NCBI GenBank assembly: GCA_001493195.1
Contig: FAXN01000038.1
Coordinates: forward strand, 1 to 64,000
Direction of reading: 5' to 3'
DNA length: 64,000 bases
Source of the DNA: Sulfurovum sp. enrichment culture clone C5
GTDB lineage: Bacteria; Campylobacterota; Campylobacteria; Campylobacterales; Sulfurovaceae
The notes under the pieces are model-generated. The model did not search any database, was not told where the DNA came from, and saw only the letters and a list, made by a program, of their open reading frames with translations. Shown one piece after another: positions 14,428 through 23,990 of this stretch. Every line of letters begins with the position of its first letter. Position 1 is the stretch's first letter. A program made the translations under genes and the position numbers.

Positions 14428-17400
14428 ATGAGTGCTATAGTACCAAACTGGAATATATTTAAAACAAAATTTAATGATAATCCAACATATTACTTTGAGT
14501 ATTTTTGTTATTTGCTTTTTTGTATTGAGTATAGTAAGCCTCAAGGTGTATTTCGTTATAAAAATCAATCAGGTATTGAATGGAATCCTATTGAAGTGAA
14601 TGGCAGAATAATAGTAGCTCAATGTAAGTTTTATGACACATCAATAGGTAGTCATAAAGATGAGATCATTGAAATGCTTAATACTATACAAAAAAATTAC
14701 ACGACACCATGTGAATTAAAATTTTATACCAATCAAGACTGGGGTCAAGGTAAAAAGCAAGGAACAAATAATTCACAAGTAAAAATAGACATTGAAGATA
14801 AAGCTCAAAAGTATGGTATCACTATCGATTGGCGAACAAATGAGACTTACTTTTTATCTCTAGATGTAGCATTCAATCAAGATCTGATGAAACATTTTTT
14901 TACTGATAGAAGTATCTATGACTTAGTGTATGACAAACAAATACATACTCAAAACATTTTAAAAGATATTCGTACGGACATTGATTTTAAATCTCAAAAA
15001 ATCGAGATTGATAGAAGTGGTGAAATCAACCAAATTCAAAAGGAACTTGAAAATTATCAGGCATTGATCATAAGCGGTATTGGTGGTGTAGGCAAAACGG
15101 CTATTGTAAAAAAGCTTTATGAAAAAATTGAAAATGATGAACCACTCTATCTATTTAAAGCCAGTGAATTTGAAACGAATCAAATTGATAATCTCTTTGG
15201 TATATATTCGTTGCAAAAATTTATGGATGTGCATACTCATTATAATACAAAAGTTGTTGTAATTGATTCGACTGAAAAAATACTTGACCTTAATAATGCC
15301 AATCCTTTTAAAGAGTTCATATCTACACTATTGGATAATCAATGGAAAATACTTTTTACAACACGATACGCTTATTTAGATGACTTGAAGTATCACTTGC
15401 AACAGAATTTACAAATAATCCCATACGGAGTAGATATTCAAAACCTTTCAGCAGAAGCATTACATTCTTTGAGTCAAAAGTATCACTTTACTCTACCTCA
15501 AGATGAAAAGCTACTAGAGCTTCTCAAAAACCCTTTTGAGCTTAAAGGCTATCTATCTCTCTATACAGGTGAAGTAATCGATTATCAAACCTTTAAAGCT
15601 AAACTGTGGAATCAAAATATTACAAAATCAAATCCACAAAGAGAGTTGTGTTTTGTGAAGCTTGTATCAGCAAGAGCCAACGAAGGACAGTTTTATGTAA
15701 ATATTGAGTGTAGTACCAACGCACTTGAAGAGCTACTCAAGGATGGTATTTTAGGTTATGAAACAGCAGGGTATTTTATCACCCATGATAAATATGAGGA
15801 GTGGGGATTAGCGTATATTATCGAAAGAGAGTTTATCAAACGAAAAGATGTCAATAACTTCTTTGAGCAAATTGGTAGCTCATTGCCCATTCGTAGAGCT
15901 TTTAGAAATTGGGTATCGGAAAAACTTTTGCTCAATGATGGGACAATAGAAAGCTTTATTGAAGATGTGATAGACAATGGAGAGATAGAGTCATTTTGGA
16001 AAGATGAAGTTTTTGTTTCTGTTTTATTATCAGAGTATTCGCAAACATTTTTTAAAAACTACGATACAGAACTCAAAGCCAATGACTATAAACTCTTGAA
16101 ACGCATTGCATTTTTATTACAGATAGCATGTAAAGAGGTCGATGATAGTATCTGGAAGCAGGCTGGTATACACAATATACATGCTATGAAAGATATAAAA
16201 TACATTTTTACCAAACCGATAGGTAGTGGGTGGATTAGTTTCGTAAGATATATATGGAAAAATATTGATACTCTACAATTGCAACATATCAATACAATTT
16301 TGCCAGTCTTATCAGATTGGAATGATAATGTAAAAAGTGGTGACACTACACAAGCCACTTCTTTAATTGCATTAAAATATTACAATTTAATTTATAGCGA
16401 AGAGTATAAATATAGCTTGAAAGACAATATCTCTACAATATGTAAAGTTATTATTAATGGTTCAAATGAAATACAAGAAGAGTTAAAAGATATTTTTGAT
16501 GAAATCATAAAGAACAAATGGAAAAGTCATAGCGACAAATATTATGAATTATCAAAAATAATTTTAGCTAAAATCGATGGATGGTCAATCTCAAAAAAAA
16601 TAACTAAAGAAATACTAGAATTAGCCAAGCTATTTTGGACAAAAACACCTAGAAAAGTTGAAGATAATGGTGTATTTTCTCATTATGAACGAGAAGTTGT
16701 TGAGGATGCTTTTAATCTTGTTAATGAATACGAATTCAAGTATTTTCCGTCAAGTGCATATCAAACACCTATCTTATCCTTATTAAGAAATGATTTTAAA
16801 AATACAGTATATTTTATTTTGAATTTTATAAATCAATCTGTTGAAAATTATGCTAAGTCTGATTGGGAAAATAGGTTTCACGATAGCAGTGTCTTTGAAG
16901 TTGATTTGTATATCGATAACGAAGTTTATATACAATATCATAGTCAAGCATTATGGAATATATACAGAGGTACAAGTTCTCCTGTATCACCTTACTTATT
17001 GCAATCCATTCATATGGCATTAGAAAAACATCTCTTAGAAATAGCACCTTTGATAGATTCTAAGACTTTAGAGATGTGGCTAATTTATCTGCTTAAAAAT
17101 TCTAAATCCTCTTCAATTTCTGCAATTGTTGCAAGTATTGTTTTAGCCAACCAAGAAAAAACTTTTAATGTTGCCGCCATACTTTTTAAAACTAAAGAAT
17201 TTATCCGAGCAGACCTAATCAGACATATGAAAGATAGTTATGAGGTAAAGTCTTTGAATAGCATGGGATATGGTCTAAATGTTTGGCACCAATTTTATCA
17301 AGATGAACGATTAAAAACTTGTGAAGATAAACATAGAAACTCACATTTAGAAAGACTATTTTTAAATTACCAACTTTTTAGAACAAAAGAAATTAGCGAA

Positions 17401-19140
17401 GAAGAGTCAGAAAAAAGACAAAAAATATTATGGGATATTTTGGATAACTACTATAAGCAATTACCTGATGAAGAGAGTCAATCTGAAGAAGATAGAATTT
17501 GGAGAATGGCATTAGCAAGAATAGATAGAAGAAAAATGGATATAGAAACAGAAAAAGTTGATGGAGGAGTTCAAATCGCATTTAATCCAAAGTTATCACC
17601 TGAGCTTCAAAAATATAGTCAAAAAGCACAGGAAAACTCTCATAATGCAATTAAATATACATCGCTATATCTTTGGTCTATAAATAAAATAGAAAACAAT
17701 CAAGATTGTAAAAAATACACAATTTATGAAGAAAATCCTCTTTTAGCATTAGAACAAATTAAAGAAGTTATAGCAATACCACATGAGGAAAGAGATTTTA
17801 TCTTTCAAGATGAGATTTTTCCAAATACAAGTATTATTTTATTAAGAGACTATGACAAGTTGCTTTCAAGTGAAGACAAAGAACTTTGTAGAGATATAAT
17901 TTTAGAAGTTGCTCGTTTACCACTATCAGAAAACTATCACTATCAAGTTTCAGATGGAGTTGATAAAACTATTAAATATTTACCTATGTTACTCATTTAT
18001 TCTCCAGAACTCAAAAACGATATAAAAATACTTTTATTATTAAATCTTTTTGATGATTATCAGATAGGAATGGGTGGAAAACATTTTTATGATTTTCCGA
18101 TAGAGGCTATTAATACATATTTTATTAGTGAATATAACTCTTTTATAGTGGCATATTTACTTTTGAAGCCTAAATATAAAGAGTTAATGAAATCTAATTA
18201 TTATGGACATAAACGAGTGAGTAAACAAGACTTACTTGAAAACTTTTTTCAATCAAACGAAGAGATTTTTGAGAAGTTTGTTTCTGATGAATTAAGATTA
18301 TCTGATAATGAAATTAAAACAATTCAATTGGATATTTTTATTGTTGTTTTTAAAATGATAGTTACTTTTAAATCTACTATAAAAAAAGAGTTTACTCAAA
18401 AGATTATAGAAATATTATGCAAAAATATTTTTAATAAAGCAGATGATAAAGTGGATTATGATGCAAAACAACAGTTTATTGACAACTATGCACTTTTAAT
18501 ACTAAAAGCAGATAAAAGTGATATTCAGTTTTACCTGCAACCATTGATTGATTCATTTAAGCCAACGGAAGATATAACAAGTTTACTAACTCAGTTGATT
18601 TATTCTCAAGATAACATAAATAACTACGATAATTTTTGGCATATATGGGAACTCCTTGAGAATAACATAATAGATATTTGCAAAGATGGAGAAGGATACC
18701 GTAATGTTGATGAAATAGTAAAAGTTTATTTATTGGCTTGGGGACGATATGGTTCACTTTGGAAAGACACTGCTAAAGAGTGGCACTCACTAAAAGAAAA
18801 AGATAAAAGATTTTTCAAACGAATGGCAAAAGAAATCGGTCATTGCCCATCAACACTCTCTTCTATTTCAAAAATTCTAACAAGCGTTGGCTCCCCCTAT
18901 CTCAATGATGGAGTTAGTTGGATTGCCAATATGCTAAGAGACAATAAAAACTTATGGAGTGATTCTTTAGAAACGAATACTCTTTATCATTTAGAAACTT
19001 TGATACGGAAATATATATTTGAAAACAGTCAAAAGATCAAACATGAAACCAAAGCCAAACAAGATGTAGTTGAGATATTGACCTTTTTAGTTGAAAGAGG
19101 TTCAGCTATTGGCTATATGCTACGTGAGAGGATTTTATAA
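14428..19140 (+). CDS. Avs-like STAND NTPase with N-terminal nuclease domain
   Basis: 1570 residues. Residues 1-150 look like a PD-(D/E)xK (Mrr-like) nuclease: FEYFCYLLFCIEY helix, GIEWNPIE, and AQCKFYD near 64-70, supplying the acidic and Q-x-K elements. The P-loop GIGGVGKTA is near 217, a Walker B-like KVVVIDSTEKI near 274, and FTTRYAYL near 311 resembles a STAND sensor. The remaining roughly 1200 residues are helical repeats without a recognisable enzyme motif, where Avs proteins sense phage proteins. Length and order resemble Avs4-type antiviral NTPases, in which sensing triggers oligomerisation and DNA cutting. GAGGAG precedes the start. It sits alone between the Abi gene and the ORF6N genes. 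Confidence 0.75.
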   Translation: MSAIVPNWNIFKTKFNDNPTYYFEYFCYLLFCIEYSKPQGVFRYKNQSGIEWNPIEVNGRIIVAQCKFYDTSIGSHKDEIIEMLNTIQKNYTTPCELKFYTNQDWGQGKKQGTNNSQVKIDIEDKAQKYGITIDWRTNETYFLSLDVAFNQDLMKHFFTDRSIYDLVYDKQIHTQNILKDIRTDIDFKSQKIEIDRSGEINQIQKELENYQALIISGIGGVGKTAIVKKLYEKIENDEPLYLFKASEFETNQIDNLFGIYSLQKFMDVHTHYNTKVVVIDSTEKILDLNNANPFKEFISTLLDNQWKILFTTRYAYLDDLKYHLQQNLQIIPYGVDIQNLSAEALHSLSQKYHFTLPQDEKLLELLKNPFELKGYLSLYTGEVIDYQTFKAKLWNQNITKSNPQRELCFVKLVSARANEGQFYVNIECSTNALEELLKDGILGYETAGYFITHDKYEEWGLAYIIEREFIKRKDVNNFFEQIGSSLPIRRAFRNWVSEKLLLNDGTIESFIEDVIDNGEIESFWKDEVFVSVLLSEYSQTFFKNYDTELKANDYKLLKRIAFLLQIACKEVDDSIWKQAGIHNIHAMKDIKYIFTKPIGSGWISFVRYIWKNIDTLQLQHINTILPVLSDWNDNVKSGDTTQATSLIALKYYNLIYSEEYKYSLKDNISTICKVIINGSNEIQEELKDIFDEIIKNKWKSHSDKYYELSKIILAKIDGWSISKKITKEILELAKLFWTKTPRKVEDNGVFSHYEREVVEDAFNLVNEYEFKYFPSSAYQTPILSLLRNDFKNTVYFILNFINQSVENYAKSDWENRFHDSSVFEVDLYIDNEVYIQYHSQALWNIYRGTSSPVSPYLLQSIHMALEKHLLEIAPLIDSKTLEMWLIYLLKNSKSSSISAIVASIVLANQEKTFNVAAILFKTKEFIRADLIRHMKDSYEVKSLNSMGYGLNVWHQFYQDERLKTCEDKHRNSHLERLFLNYQLFRTKEISEEESEKRQKILWDILDNYYKQLPDEESQSEEDRIWRMALARIDRRKMDIETEKVDGGVQIAFNPKLSPELQKYSQKAQENSHNAIKYTSLYLWSINKIENNQDCKKYTIYEENPLLALEQIKEVIAIPHEERDFIFQDEIFPNTSIILLRDYDKLLSSEDKELCRDIILEVARLPLSENYHYQVSDGVDKTIKYLPMLLIYSPELKNDIKILLLLNLFDDYQIGMGGKHFYDFPIEAINTYFISEYNSFIVAYLLLKPKYKELMKSNYYGHKRVSKQDLLENFFQSNEEIFEKFVSDELRLSDNEIKTIQLDIFIVVFKMIVTFKSTIKKEFTQKIIEILCKNIFNKADDKVDYDAKQQFIDNYALLILKADKSDIQFYLQPLIDSFKPTEDITSLLTQLIYSQDNINNYDNFWHIWELLENNIIDICKDGEGYRNVDEIVKVYLLAWGRYGSLWKDTAKEWHSLKEKDKRFFKRMAKEIGHCPSTLSSISKILTSVGSPYLNDGVSWIANMLRDNKNLWSDSLETNTLYHLETLIRKYIFENSQKIKHETKAKQDVVEILTFLVERGSAIGYMLRERIL

Positions 19141-19183
19141 ATGAAGATATTGGCAGATACGAGGTAGCAATGACAACTTTATA

Positions 19184-19408
19184 GATTCCTGCCCCTGCCT
19201 TCGCAGGAATGACAGCAGGAATGACGAAATAGATCCTGATGAAATCTCGCAGGGCTTTAGTCCGAGGACAAACAAGTTCAGGATGACGCAAAATATGGAT
19301 TGCTTCGTCACTTTGTTTCTCGCAATGACACCCCCCCACCGACGCGGTTATACTTTACTACAATTACATCTTAGCACTTAAAATAAATTGCATTTTGACA
19401 TATTTTTA
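19184..19408 (+). repeat. Long dispersed repeat, copy 1
   Basis: Begins GATTCCTGCCCCTGCC, contains paired GCAGGAATGACG units, then CAGGATGACGCAAAATATGG, GGATTGCTTCGTCAC, CGCAATGAC, a C-run, ACCGACGCGGTTA, and ends TTGCATTTTGACATA. Near-identical over most of its length to copies at 20106 and 21079. It fills the gap of more than 300 bases between the Avs-like gene and the first ORF6N gene. Confidence 0.85.
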
Positions 19409-19429
19409 AACATCTATTTCCGTAAGCGT

Positions 19430-19435
19430 TATAAT
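19430..19435 (+). promoter_or_regulatory. -10 box of the first ORF6N gene
   Basis: TATAAT 30 bases before the ATG, just outside the repeat. No clear -35 at the right distance. Confidence 0.45.
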
Positions 19436-19464
19436 CAATCCATTAAACTACATAGGAGAATAGT

Positions 19465-20037
19465 ATGGTGGATATGGTTGTATTTGAAGATATCAAAAAT
19501 AAACTCATAAAATACAAAGAAGAGTTTGCTCTTTTGGATAGTGATATAGCTGATATATATGGTGTACAAACAAGAGACATAAACAAAGCTGTTACAAATA
19601 ATCCCGATAAATTTCCAATCGGCTATATCATGCAGCTAACAAAAGATGAAAAAGCAGAGGTTGTGGAAAAATTCCACCACCTTGAGAAAATCAAATATTC
19701 ACCGCATTTGCCAAAAGTTTTTACGGAAAAGGCACTTTATATGTTAGCGACCATTTTAAAAAGCAAGCAAGCAACAAAAACAACTATTGAGATCATCGAA
19801 ACTTTCGCAAAGATAAAAGAGTTGTCAAGAAACATCAATGCTCTCGAAAATGCAAAAACACCGGAAGAGCAAAAAGCAATAGCTAAAAATGTTGGAGAGA
19901 TATTCGAAGAGATTATAGACATAGATCCTGTTGTGGAAAAAAGAGGAGATGAGATCATAGAGGTTGAAAACAGAATTGAGCTAAATATAGGTTTTGTAAA
20001 AGTTAGTAGGACGGTTAAAAGTAAAAAGTCCACCTAA
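19465..20037 (+). CDS. ORF6N domain protein 1
   Basis: 190 residues. Residues about 5-100 form an ORF6N-type DNA-binding domain: FALLDSDIADIYGVQTRDINKAVTNNPDKFP...FTEKALYMLATILKS. The C-terminal part is helical and acidic, ending in a basic tail. AGGAG is six bases from the ATG. Such domains occur in phage regulators and in host islands; the target and role are unknown. It is the first of three similar modules, each behind the same repeat. Confidence 0.8.
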   Translation: MVDMVVFEDIKNKLIKYKEEFALLDSDIADIYGVQTRDINKAVTNNPDKFPIGYIMQLTKDEKAEVVEKFHHLEKIKYSPHLPKVFTEKALYMLATILKSKQATKTTIEIIETFAKIKELSRNINALENAKTPEEQKAIAKNVGEIFEEIIDIDPVVEKRGDEIIEVENRIELNIGFVKVSRTVKSKKST

Positions 20038-20039
20038 AT

Positions 20040-20073
20040 GGTGTCAGGTAATACCTAAAAGGTGTCAGGTAAT
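20040..20073 (+). repeat. Two tandem GGTGTCAGGTAAT units
   Basis: GGTGTCAGGTAAT occurs twice, 21 bases apart, directly after the ORF6N-1 stop. Possibly a recombination or protein-binding site; no function can be assigned. Confidence 0.5.
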
Positions 20074-20084
20074 GCTAATGCTAG

Positions 20085-20358
20085 AAAATAAGGCTACTCT
20101 TTGTGGATTCCTGCCCCTGCCTTCGCATGGGTGACGGCAGAAATGACGGCAGAAATGACGAAATAGATCCTGATGAAATCTCGCAGGGCTTTAGTCCGAG
20201 GACAAACGAGTTCAGGATGACGCAAAATATGGATTGCTTCGTCACTTTGTTTCTCGCAATGACACCCCCCCCACCGACGCGGTTATACTTTACCACAATT
20301 ACATCTTAGCACTTAAAATCACAAGAGGTTAGAAATATTGCATTTTGACATATTTTTA
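20085..20358 (+). repeat. Long dispersed repeat, copy 2
   Basis: Starts at AAAATAAGGCT and repeats the body of copy 1 (about 180 bases near-identical), with an extra block GAAATGACGGCA inserted, and an added AACAAGAGGTTAGAAAT before TTGCATTTTGACATA that copy 3 also has. Fills the gap between the two ORF6N genes. Confidence 0.85.
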
Positions 20359-20413
20359 TACCATACATTTGTTTTTTGATAATATTTTATAGATTTAATA
20401 TAAAGGAGTATTG

Positions 20414-21004
20414 ATGGACGCAAATGTCAGTTTATCGGAAAATATAGCCATAGACGATAAGATTTTTATAATCAGAGGATTGCAGGTAATGATAGATAAA
20501 GATTTGGCGGAGTTATACCAAGTTGAAACCAAAAGAATCAATGAGCAAGTCAAAAGAAATAGTGAGAAGTTTCCTGTGGACTTTATGTTTAGATTAACAG
20601 ATGATGAGACAAGTCAACTGGTCGCAAAATGCGACCGGTTTAGATTATTGAAACATTCATCTTCAAATCCTTATGTGTTTACCGAGCATGGCGTATATAT
20701 GCTATCAACAGTACTTAAAAGCAGTGTTGCTACTGATATAAGTTTAGCAATAATGCGAACTTTCGTAAAATTAAAAAATCAATCTATTCCATACTTTGAT
20801 ATCATCAAAAGACTTGAAAGGGTAGAAACGAACGACAAAGAAACAAGAAATTTACTTCAAAAAGTGATACAAGCGGTATCAATTATGCAAGATATTCAAG
20901 ATGAGGCACAAGTGTATACTAAAAAGATAGGTTTTAAAATTAATGATGAGATAGCCATGGTTAATGGTGGGTTAGCAAACCCACCCTACGGAAAACAAAC
21001 ATAA
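20414..21004 (+). CDS. ORF6N domain protein 2
   Basis: 196 residues from ATG 20414, five bases after AAGGAG; the TTG at 20411 is less likely. Domain residues about 14-105: IFIIRGLQVMIDKDLAELYQVETKRINEQVKRNSEKFP...FTEHGVYMLSTVLKS, the classic ORF6N pattern. A helical region follows (about 110-160). The last dozen residues (GGLANPPYGKQT) are encoded by a palindromic repeat (GGTGGGTT/AACCCACC), so the natural C terminus has probably been replaced. Confidence 0.85.
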   Translation: MDANVSLSENIAIDDKIFIIRGLQVMIDKDLAELYQVETKRINEQVKRNSEKFPVDFMFRLTDDETSQLVAKCDRFRLLKHSSSNPYVFTEHGVYMLSTVLKSSVATDISLAIMRTFVKLKNQSIPYFDIIKRLERVETNDKETRNLLQKVIQAVSIMQDIQDEAQVYTKKIGFKINDEIAMVNGGLANPPYGKQT

Positions 21005-21050
21005 AAACATACCAATATGCGTAGGGTGTGTTTGCCAACACACCACACCA
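20963..21050. repeat. Palindromic repeat at the end of ORF6N protein 2
   Basis: GGTGGGTT-AGCA-AACCCACC, then a second arm: CACCCTACG pairs with CGTAGGGTG about 30 bases on, followed by TGTGTTTGCCAACACACCA. This nested hairpin looks like a mobile palindromic element and encodes the final codons of the gene. Confidence 0.65.
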
Positions 21051-21057
21051 ACACCAT

Positions 21058-21257
21058 AAAATAAGGCTATTTTTTATGGATTCCTGCCTTCTCAGGAATG
21101 ACGGCAGGAATGACGAGCAGGGCTCTTTTTGGATTGCTTCGTCACTTTATTTCTCGCAATGACACCCCCCCCACCGACGCGGTTACACTTTTCTACAATT
21201 ACATCTTAGCACTTAAAATAACAAGAGGTTAGAAATATTGCATTTTGACATATATTT
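21058..21257 (+). repeat. Long dispersed repeat, copy 3
   Basis: Starts AAAATAAGGCT like copy 2. The middle (the CAGGATGACGCAAAATATGG part) is deleted, but GGATTGCTTCGTCAC through TTGCATTTTGACATA is retained. It occupies the gap before the RhuM gene; the remaining bases up to 21392 show no gene. Confidence 0.85.
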
Positions 21258-21392
21258 AACAAAAAATCTTAAAATAGTATACAATGTAGCATTAAATGAT
21301 TAAAGAGTAAAATTTAAGGATTAATTTTAGAGCAAAGTGATAAGTCATTTAAATATTTGAGTATCTATAAAAAGGTTTATAAGGAATAAGAT

Positions 21393-22427
21393 ATGCAAAA
21401 AGTAAAACAACAGCTTACGATGCAAGACGAAATGACCGAATTTTTGCTATATACCGCCCCAAGTGGTGATATAAAAGTAGAAGTGTTTTTGCATGATGAG
21501 ACGCTTTGGCTTACCCAAGAGAGAATGGCAGAGCTTTTTGGAGTACAAAGACCAGCTATTACAAAACATTTAAAAAATATTTTTGATGATGGGGAACTTG
21601 ATGAAAATGTGGTTAGTTCCATTTTGGAACATACCACTCTACATGGTGCAATAGAGGGAAAAACACAAACTCAAAAAGTCAAATATTATAACCTTGATGC
21701 TGTCATAGCGGTTGGATATAGAGTAAATAGCAAAAAAGCCACACAGTTTCGCATCTGGGCAACAACTATACTCAAAGAATACATCATCAAAGGTTTTGCC
21801 ATGGATGATGAGCGACTAAAAAACGGCAGGTTTTTTGGCAAGGATTATTTCAAAGAGCTACTTGAGAGAGTCCGATCTATACGAGCAAGTGAGCGAAGAA
21901 TATATCAACAAATTACCGATATATTTGCAGAATGCACTATAGACTATGACCCAAAAAGCGAAATCACACAAAACTTTTATGCAATGGTGCAAAATAAATT
22001 TCATTATGCTATCACGGGACAAACAGCTGCAGAGATAGTCTATGAGAGTGTAGATAAAAACAAGCCTTTTATGGGGCTAAAGACATGGAAAAAATCATCA
22101 ACAGGCAGGATACTCAAATCTGATGTAGCTATCGCAAAAAACTATTTGGATGAGGATCAGATAAAAAGGCTCGAGAGGACTGTATCGTCTTATTTTGACT
22201 ATATAGAAAATCAAATAGAGATGAGAAATACTTTTAACATGGAGCAACTTGCCCAGTCAGTAAATAAATTTCTTGAGTTTAATAATTTTGAAATCTTGGA
22301 AGGTTTAGGCAAAGTATCACATAAAAAAGCCGAACAAAAAGCTATCCAAGAATATGAAGAGTTCAATAAAACACAAGAGATAGAATCTGATTTTGATAAA
22401 GAGATAAAAAAGCTTTTATCGAGGTAA
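21393..22427 (+). CDS. RhuM family protein
   Basis: 344 residues. The start EFLLYTAPSGDIKVEVFLHDETLWLTQERMAELFGVQRPAITKHLKNIF is the signature DNA-binding region of the RhuM family, followed by VISSILE-like sequence, YNLDAVIAVGYRVNSKKATQFRIWAT (about 100-125) and ILKEYIIKGFAMDDERL. The C-terminal half is helical. RhuM was first described as a virulence-island protein in Salmonella; its function is unknown and it is common in defence islands. AAGGA precedes the ATG. Confidence 0.9.
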   Translation: MQKVKQQLTMQDEMTEFLLYTAPSGDIKVEVFLHDETLWLTQERMAELFGVQRPAITKHLKNIFDDGELDENVVSSILEHTTLHGAIEGKTQTQKVKYYNLDAVIAVGYRVNSKKATQFRIWATTILKEYIIKGFAMDDERLKNGRFFGKDYFKELLERVRSIRASERRIYQQITDIFAECTIDYDPKSEITQNFYAMVQNKFHYAITGQTAAEIVYESVDKNKPFMGLKTWKKSSTGRILKSDVAIAKNYLDEDQIKRLERTVSSYFDYIENQIEMRNTFNMEQLAQSVNKFLEFNNFEILEGLGKVSHKKAEQKAIQEYEEFNKTQEIESDFDKEIKKLLSR

Positions 22428-22469
22428 AAACATTTCATGCCTTTGCATGGGTGACGAGGATGTGAGAGT

Positions 22470-23819
22470 TTACTCAAACATCCATTCGACTACTTTCGCG
22501 ACATCTTCGGCGATGAAGCATTTTATCTGTGTATCTTCTAGCGGTTTGGCTGGAATGATGGCTTTGTTGAAGCCTTGAGTTTGCATCTCTTTTAATCTCA
22601 AGGAGAGATTACTCACATCTCGTATCTCGCCTGTGAGGCTCACTTCTCCCAAAAATACGGTTTTAGAGCTCAATTCGCGGTTACGGTAACTACTCAAAAT
22701 CGCTGCAATTACTGCTAAGTCTGCGCTAGGTTCATTTATCTTGATACCGCCACTCACATTGATATATACATCATAAGTTCCCAAAGGCAGGTCAAGTTTC
22801 TTTTCGAGCAATGCTAAAAGCATAGATAGGCGGTTGTTGTCAAATCCCGTGGAACTTCGTCTAGCTCCTCCATAACTCTCACTCACAAGAGCTTGAATCT
22901 CTACTACGATAGGGCGACTTCCTTCGAGTAATATGGTCAAAGCTGAACCTGCTTGAAGTTTGGTTTTGTTATAAAACTTACTCCCTATCGTCTTGGCATC
23001 ATTTAAGCCGTTTTTATTCATTTCGAATATTCCTACTTCATTTGTAGAGCCAAAGCGATTTTTGAACCCTCGCAGGAGTCTGAGTTCACTATTGCTATCC
23101 CCTTCAAAATAGAGCACTGTATCCACCATATGCTCCAAAACTCTTGGTCCTGCTATGGAACCGTCTTTGGTGATGTGTCCGATGATAAATATAGGTATAT
23201 TTTGGCTTTTTGCTATTCGCATAAGCTCAAATGTCACACTTCGCACCTGTGCGACAGATCCTGGAGAGGAGGGGAGTTCATCACTATATAATGTTTGAAT
23301 GGAGTCTATGACTATAAAGCCGTATGATTTTTGGAGTATTTCACTTAGGATATTTGAGAGATTTATCTCGCTAAGTAAAAATAGATTTTGTGCATTTGCA
23401 TCAAGTCTATCCGCTCTTAACTTTATCTGCCCCAAAGACTCTTCGCCAGATACGTATAAAACATCTTTTTTGTTTTTGGCGATATTGCCTGCGATTTTTA
23501 GAAGCAGGGTGGATTTGCCAATACCAGGACTTCCGCCGATGAGAGTAAGTGAGCCTTGTACTATGCCGCCACCAAGAACGAGGTCAAGTTCACTGCTTCC
23601 GCTTGCAAATCTATGGAATTCATCTTGGACTATATCGGTAATAGGCATAGCTTTGGTGGTATAAGTAGAATTGTTTGAAATCTCTTGTAATATCTCTATC
23701 TGAGCTGAACTTAGCTCCATCATACTATCCCATGTACCGCAATTGGTACATTTTCCAACCCATCTAGGACTTTGAAATCCACACGATTGACACTCAAATA
23801 AAGTTTTTTTCTTTGCCAT
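22470..23819 (-). CDS. radA: DNA repair protein RadA
   Basis: 449 residues from ATG 23819, five bases after AAAGGAG; the track's GTG start overlaps that site. It has the four-cysteine zinc finger CQSCGFQSPRWVGKCTNC, Walker A GGSPGIGKST near 93, the RadA-specific KNRFGSTNEVG near 253, and a Lon-like C-terminal domain with the GSRPIVVEIQALVS and SADLAVIAAILSSY segments. It is a hexameric helicase-like protein acting at branched DNA in recombinational repair. It marks the right border of the accessory island. Confidence 0.95.
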   Translation of the reverse strand: MAKKKTLFECQSCGFQSPRWVGKCTNCGTWDSMMELSSAQIEILQEISNNSTYTTKAMPITDIVQDEFHRFASGSSELDLVLGGGIVQGSLTLIGGSPGIGKSTLLLKIAGNIAKNKKDVLYVSGEESLGQIKLRADRLDANAQNLFLLSEINLSNILSEILQKSYGFIVIDSIQTLYSDELPSSPGSVAQVRSVTFELMRIAKSQNIPIFIIGHITKDGSIAGPRVLEHMVDTVLYFEGDSNSELRLLRGFKNRFGSTNEVGIFEMNKNGLNDAKTIGSKFYNKTKLQAGSALTILLEGSRPIVVEIQALVSESYGGARRSSTGFDNNRLSMLLALLEKKLDLPLGTYDVYINVSGGIKINEPSADLAVIAAILSSYRNRELSSKTVFLGEVSLTGEIRDVSNLSLRLKEMQTQGFNKAIIPAKPLEDTQIKCFIAEDVAKVVEWMFE

Positions 23820-23990
23820 AATCACTCCTTTGTACTAAAAGTGATTATAGGATAAAAAATAAAATGGATTTAAAAATATGTCAAAATGTAATATATTTTA
23901 TATGATATTTTTTTATGTTATACTTTTACTCTATACAGGAAGTTCCTCTTTCGAAATATATTATATATTTTGATATTGTAAAGGAGTGTA

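Noticed and set aside
19106-19339. 77-residue minus-strand ORF
   Set aside because: Same repeat translated (HCEKQSDEAIHILRHPE...VIPAKAGAGIY); not a gene.
19395-19435. TTGACA ... TATAAT as a single promoter before ORF6N protein 1
   Set aside because: The spacing of about 29 bases is too long; only the TATAAT was kept.
20081-20309. ORFs of 71 and 68 residues on both strands at 20.1-20.3 kb
   Set aside because: Both are translations of the long dispersed repeat (ARNKVTKQSI; DSCPCLRMGDG), with no conserved protein sequence.
19184-21257. CRISPR array
   Set aside because: The repeated units are about 200 bases long, irregularly spaced and separated by genes; there are no short regular repeats or cas genes.
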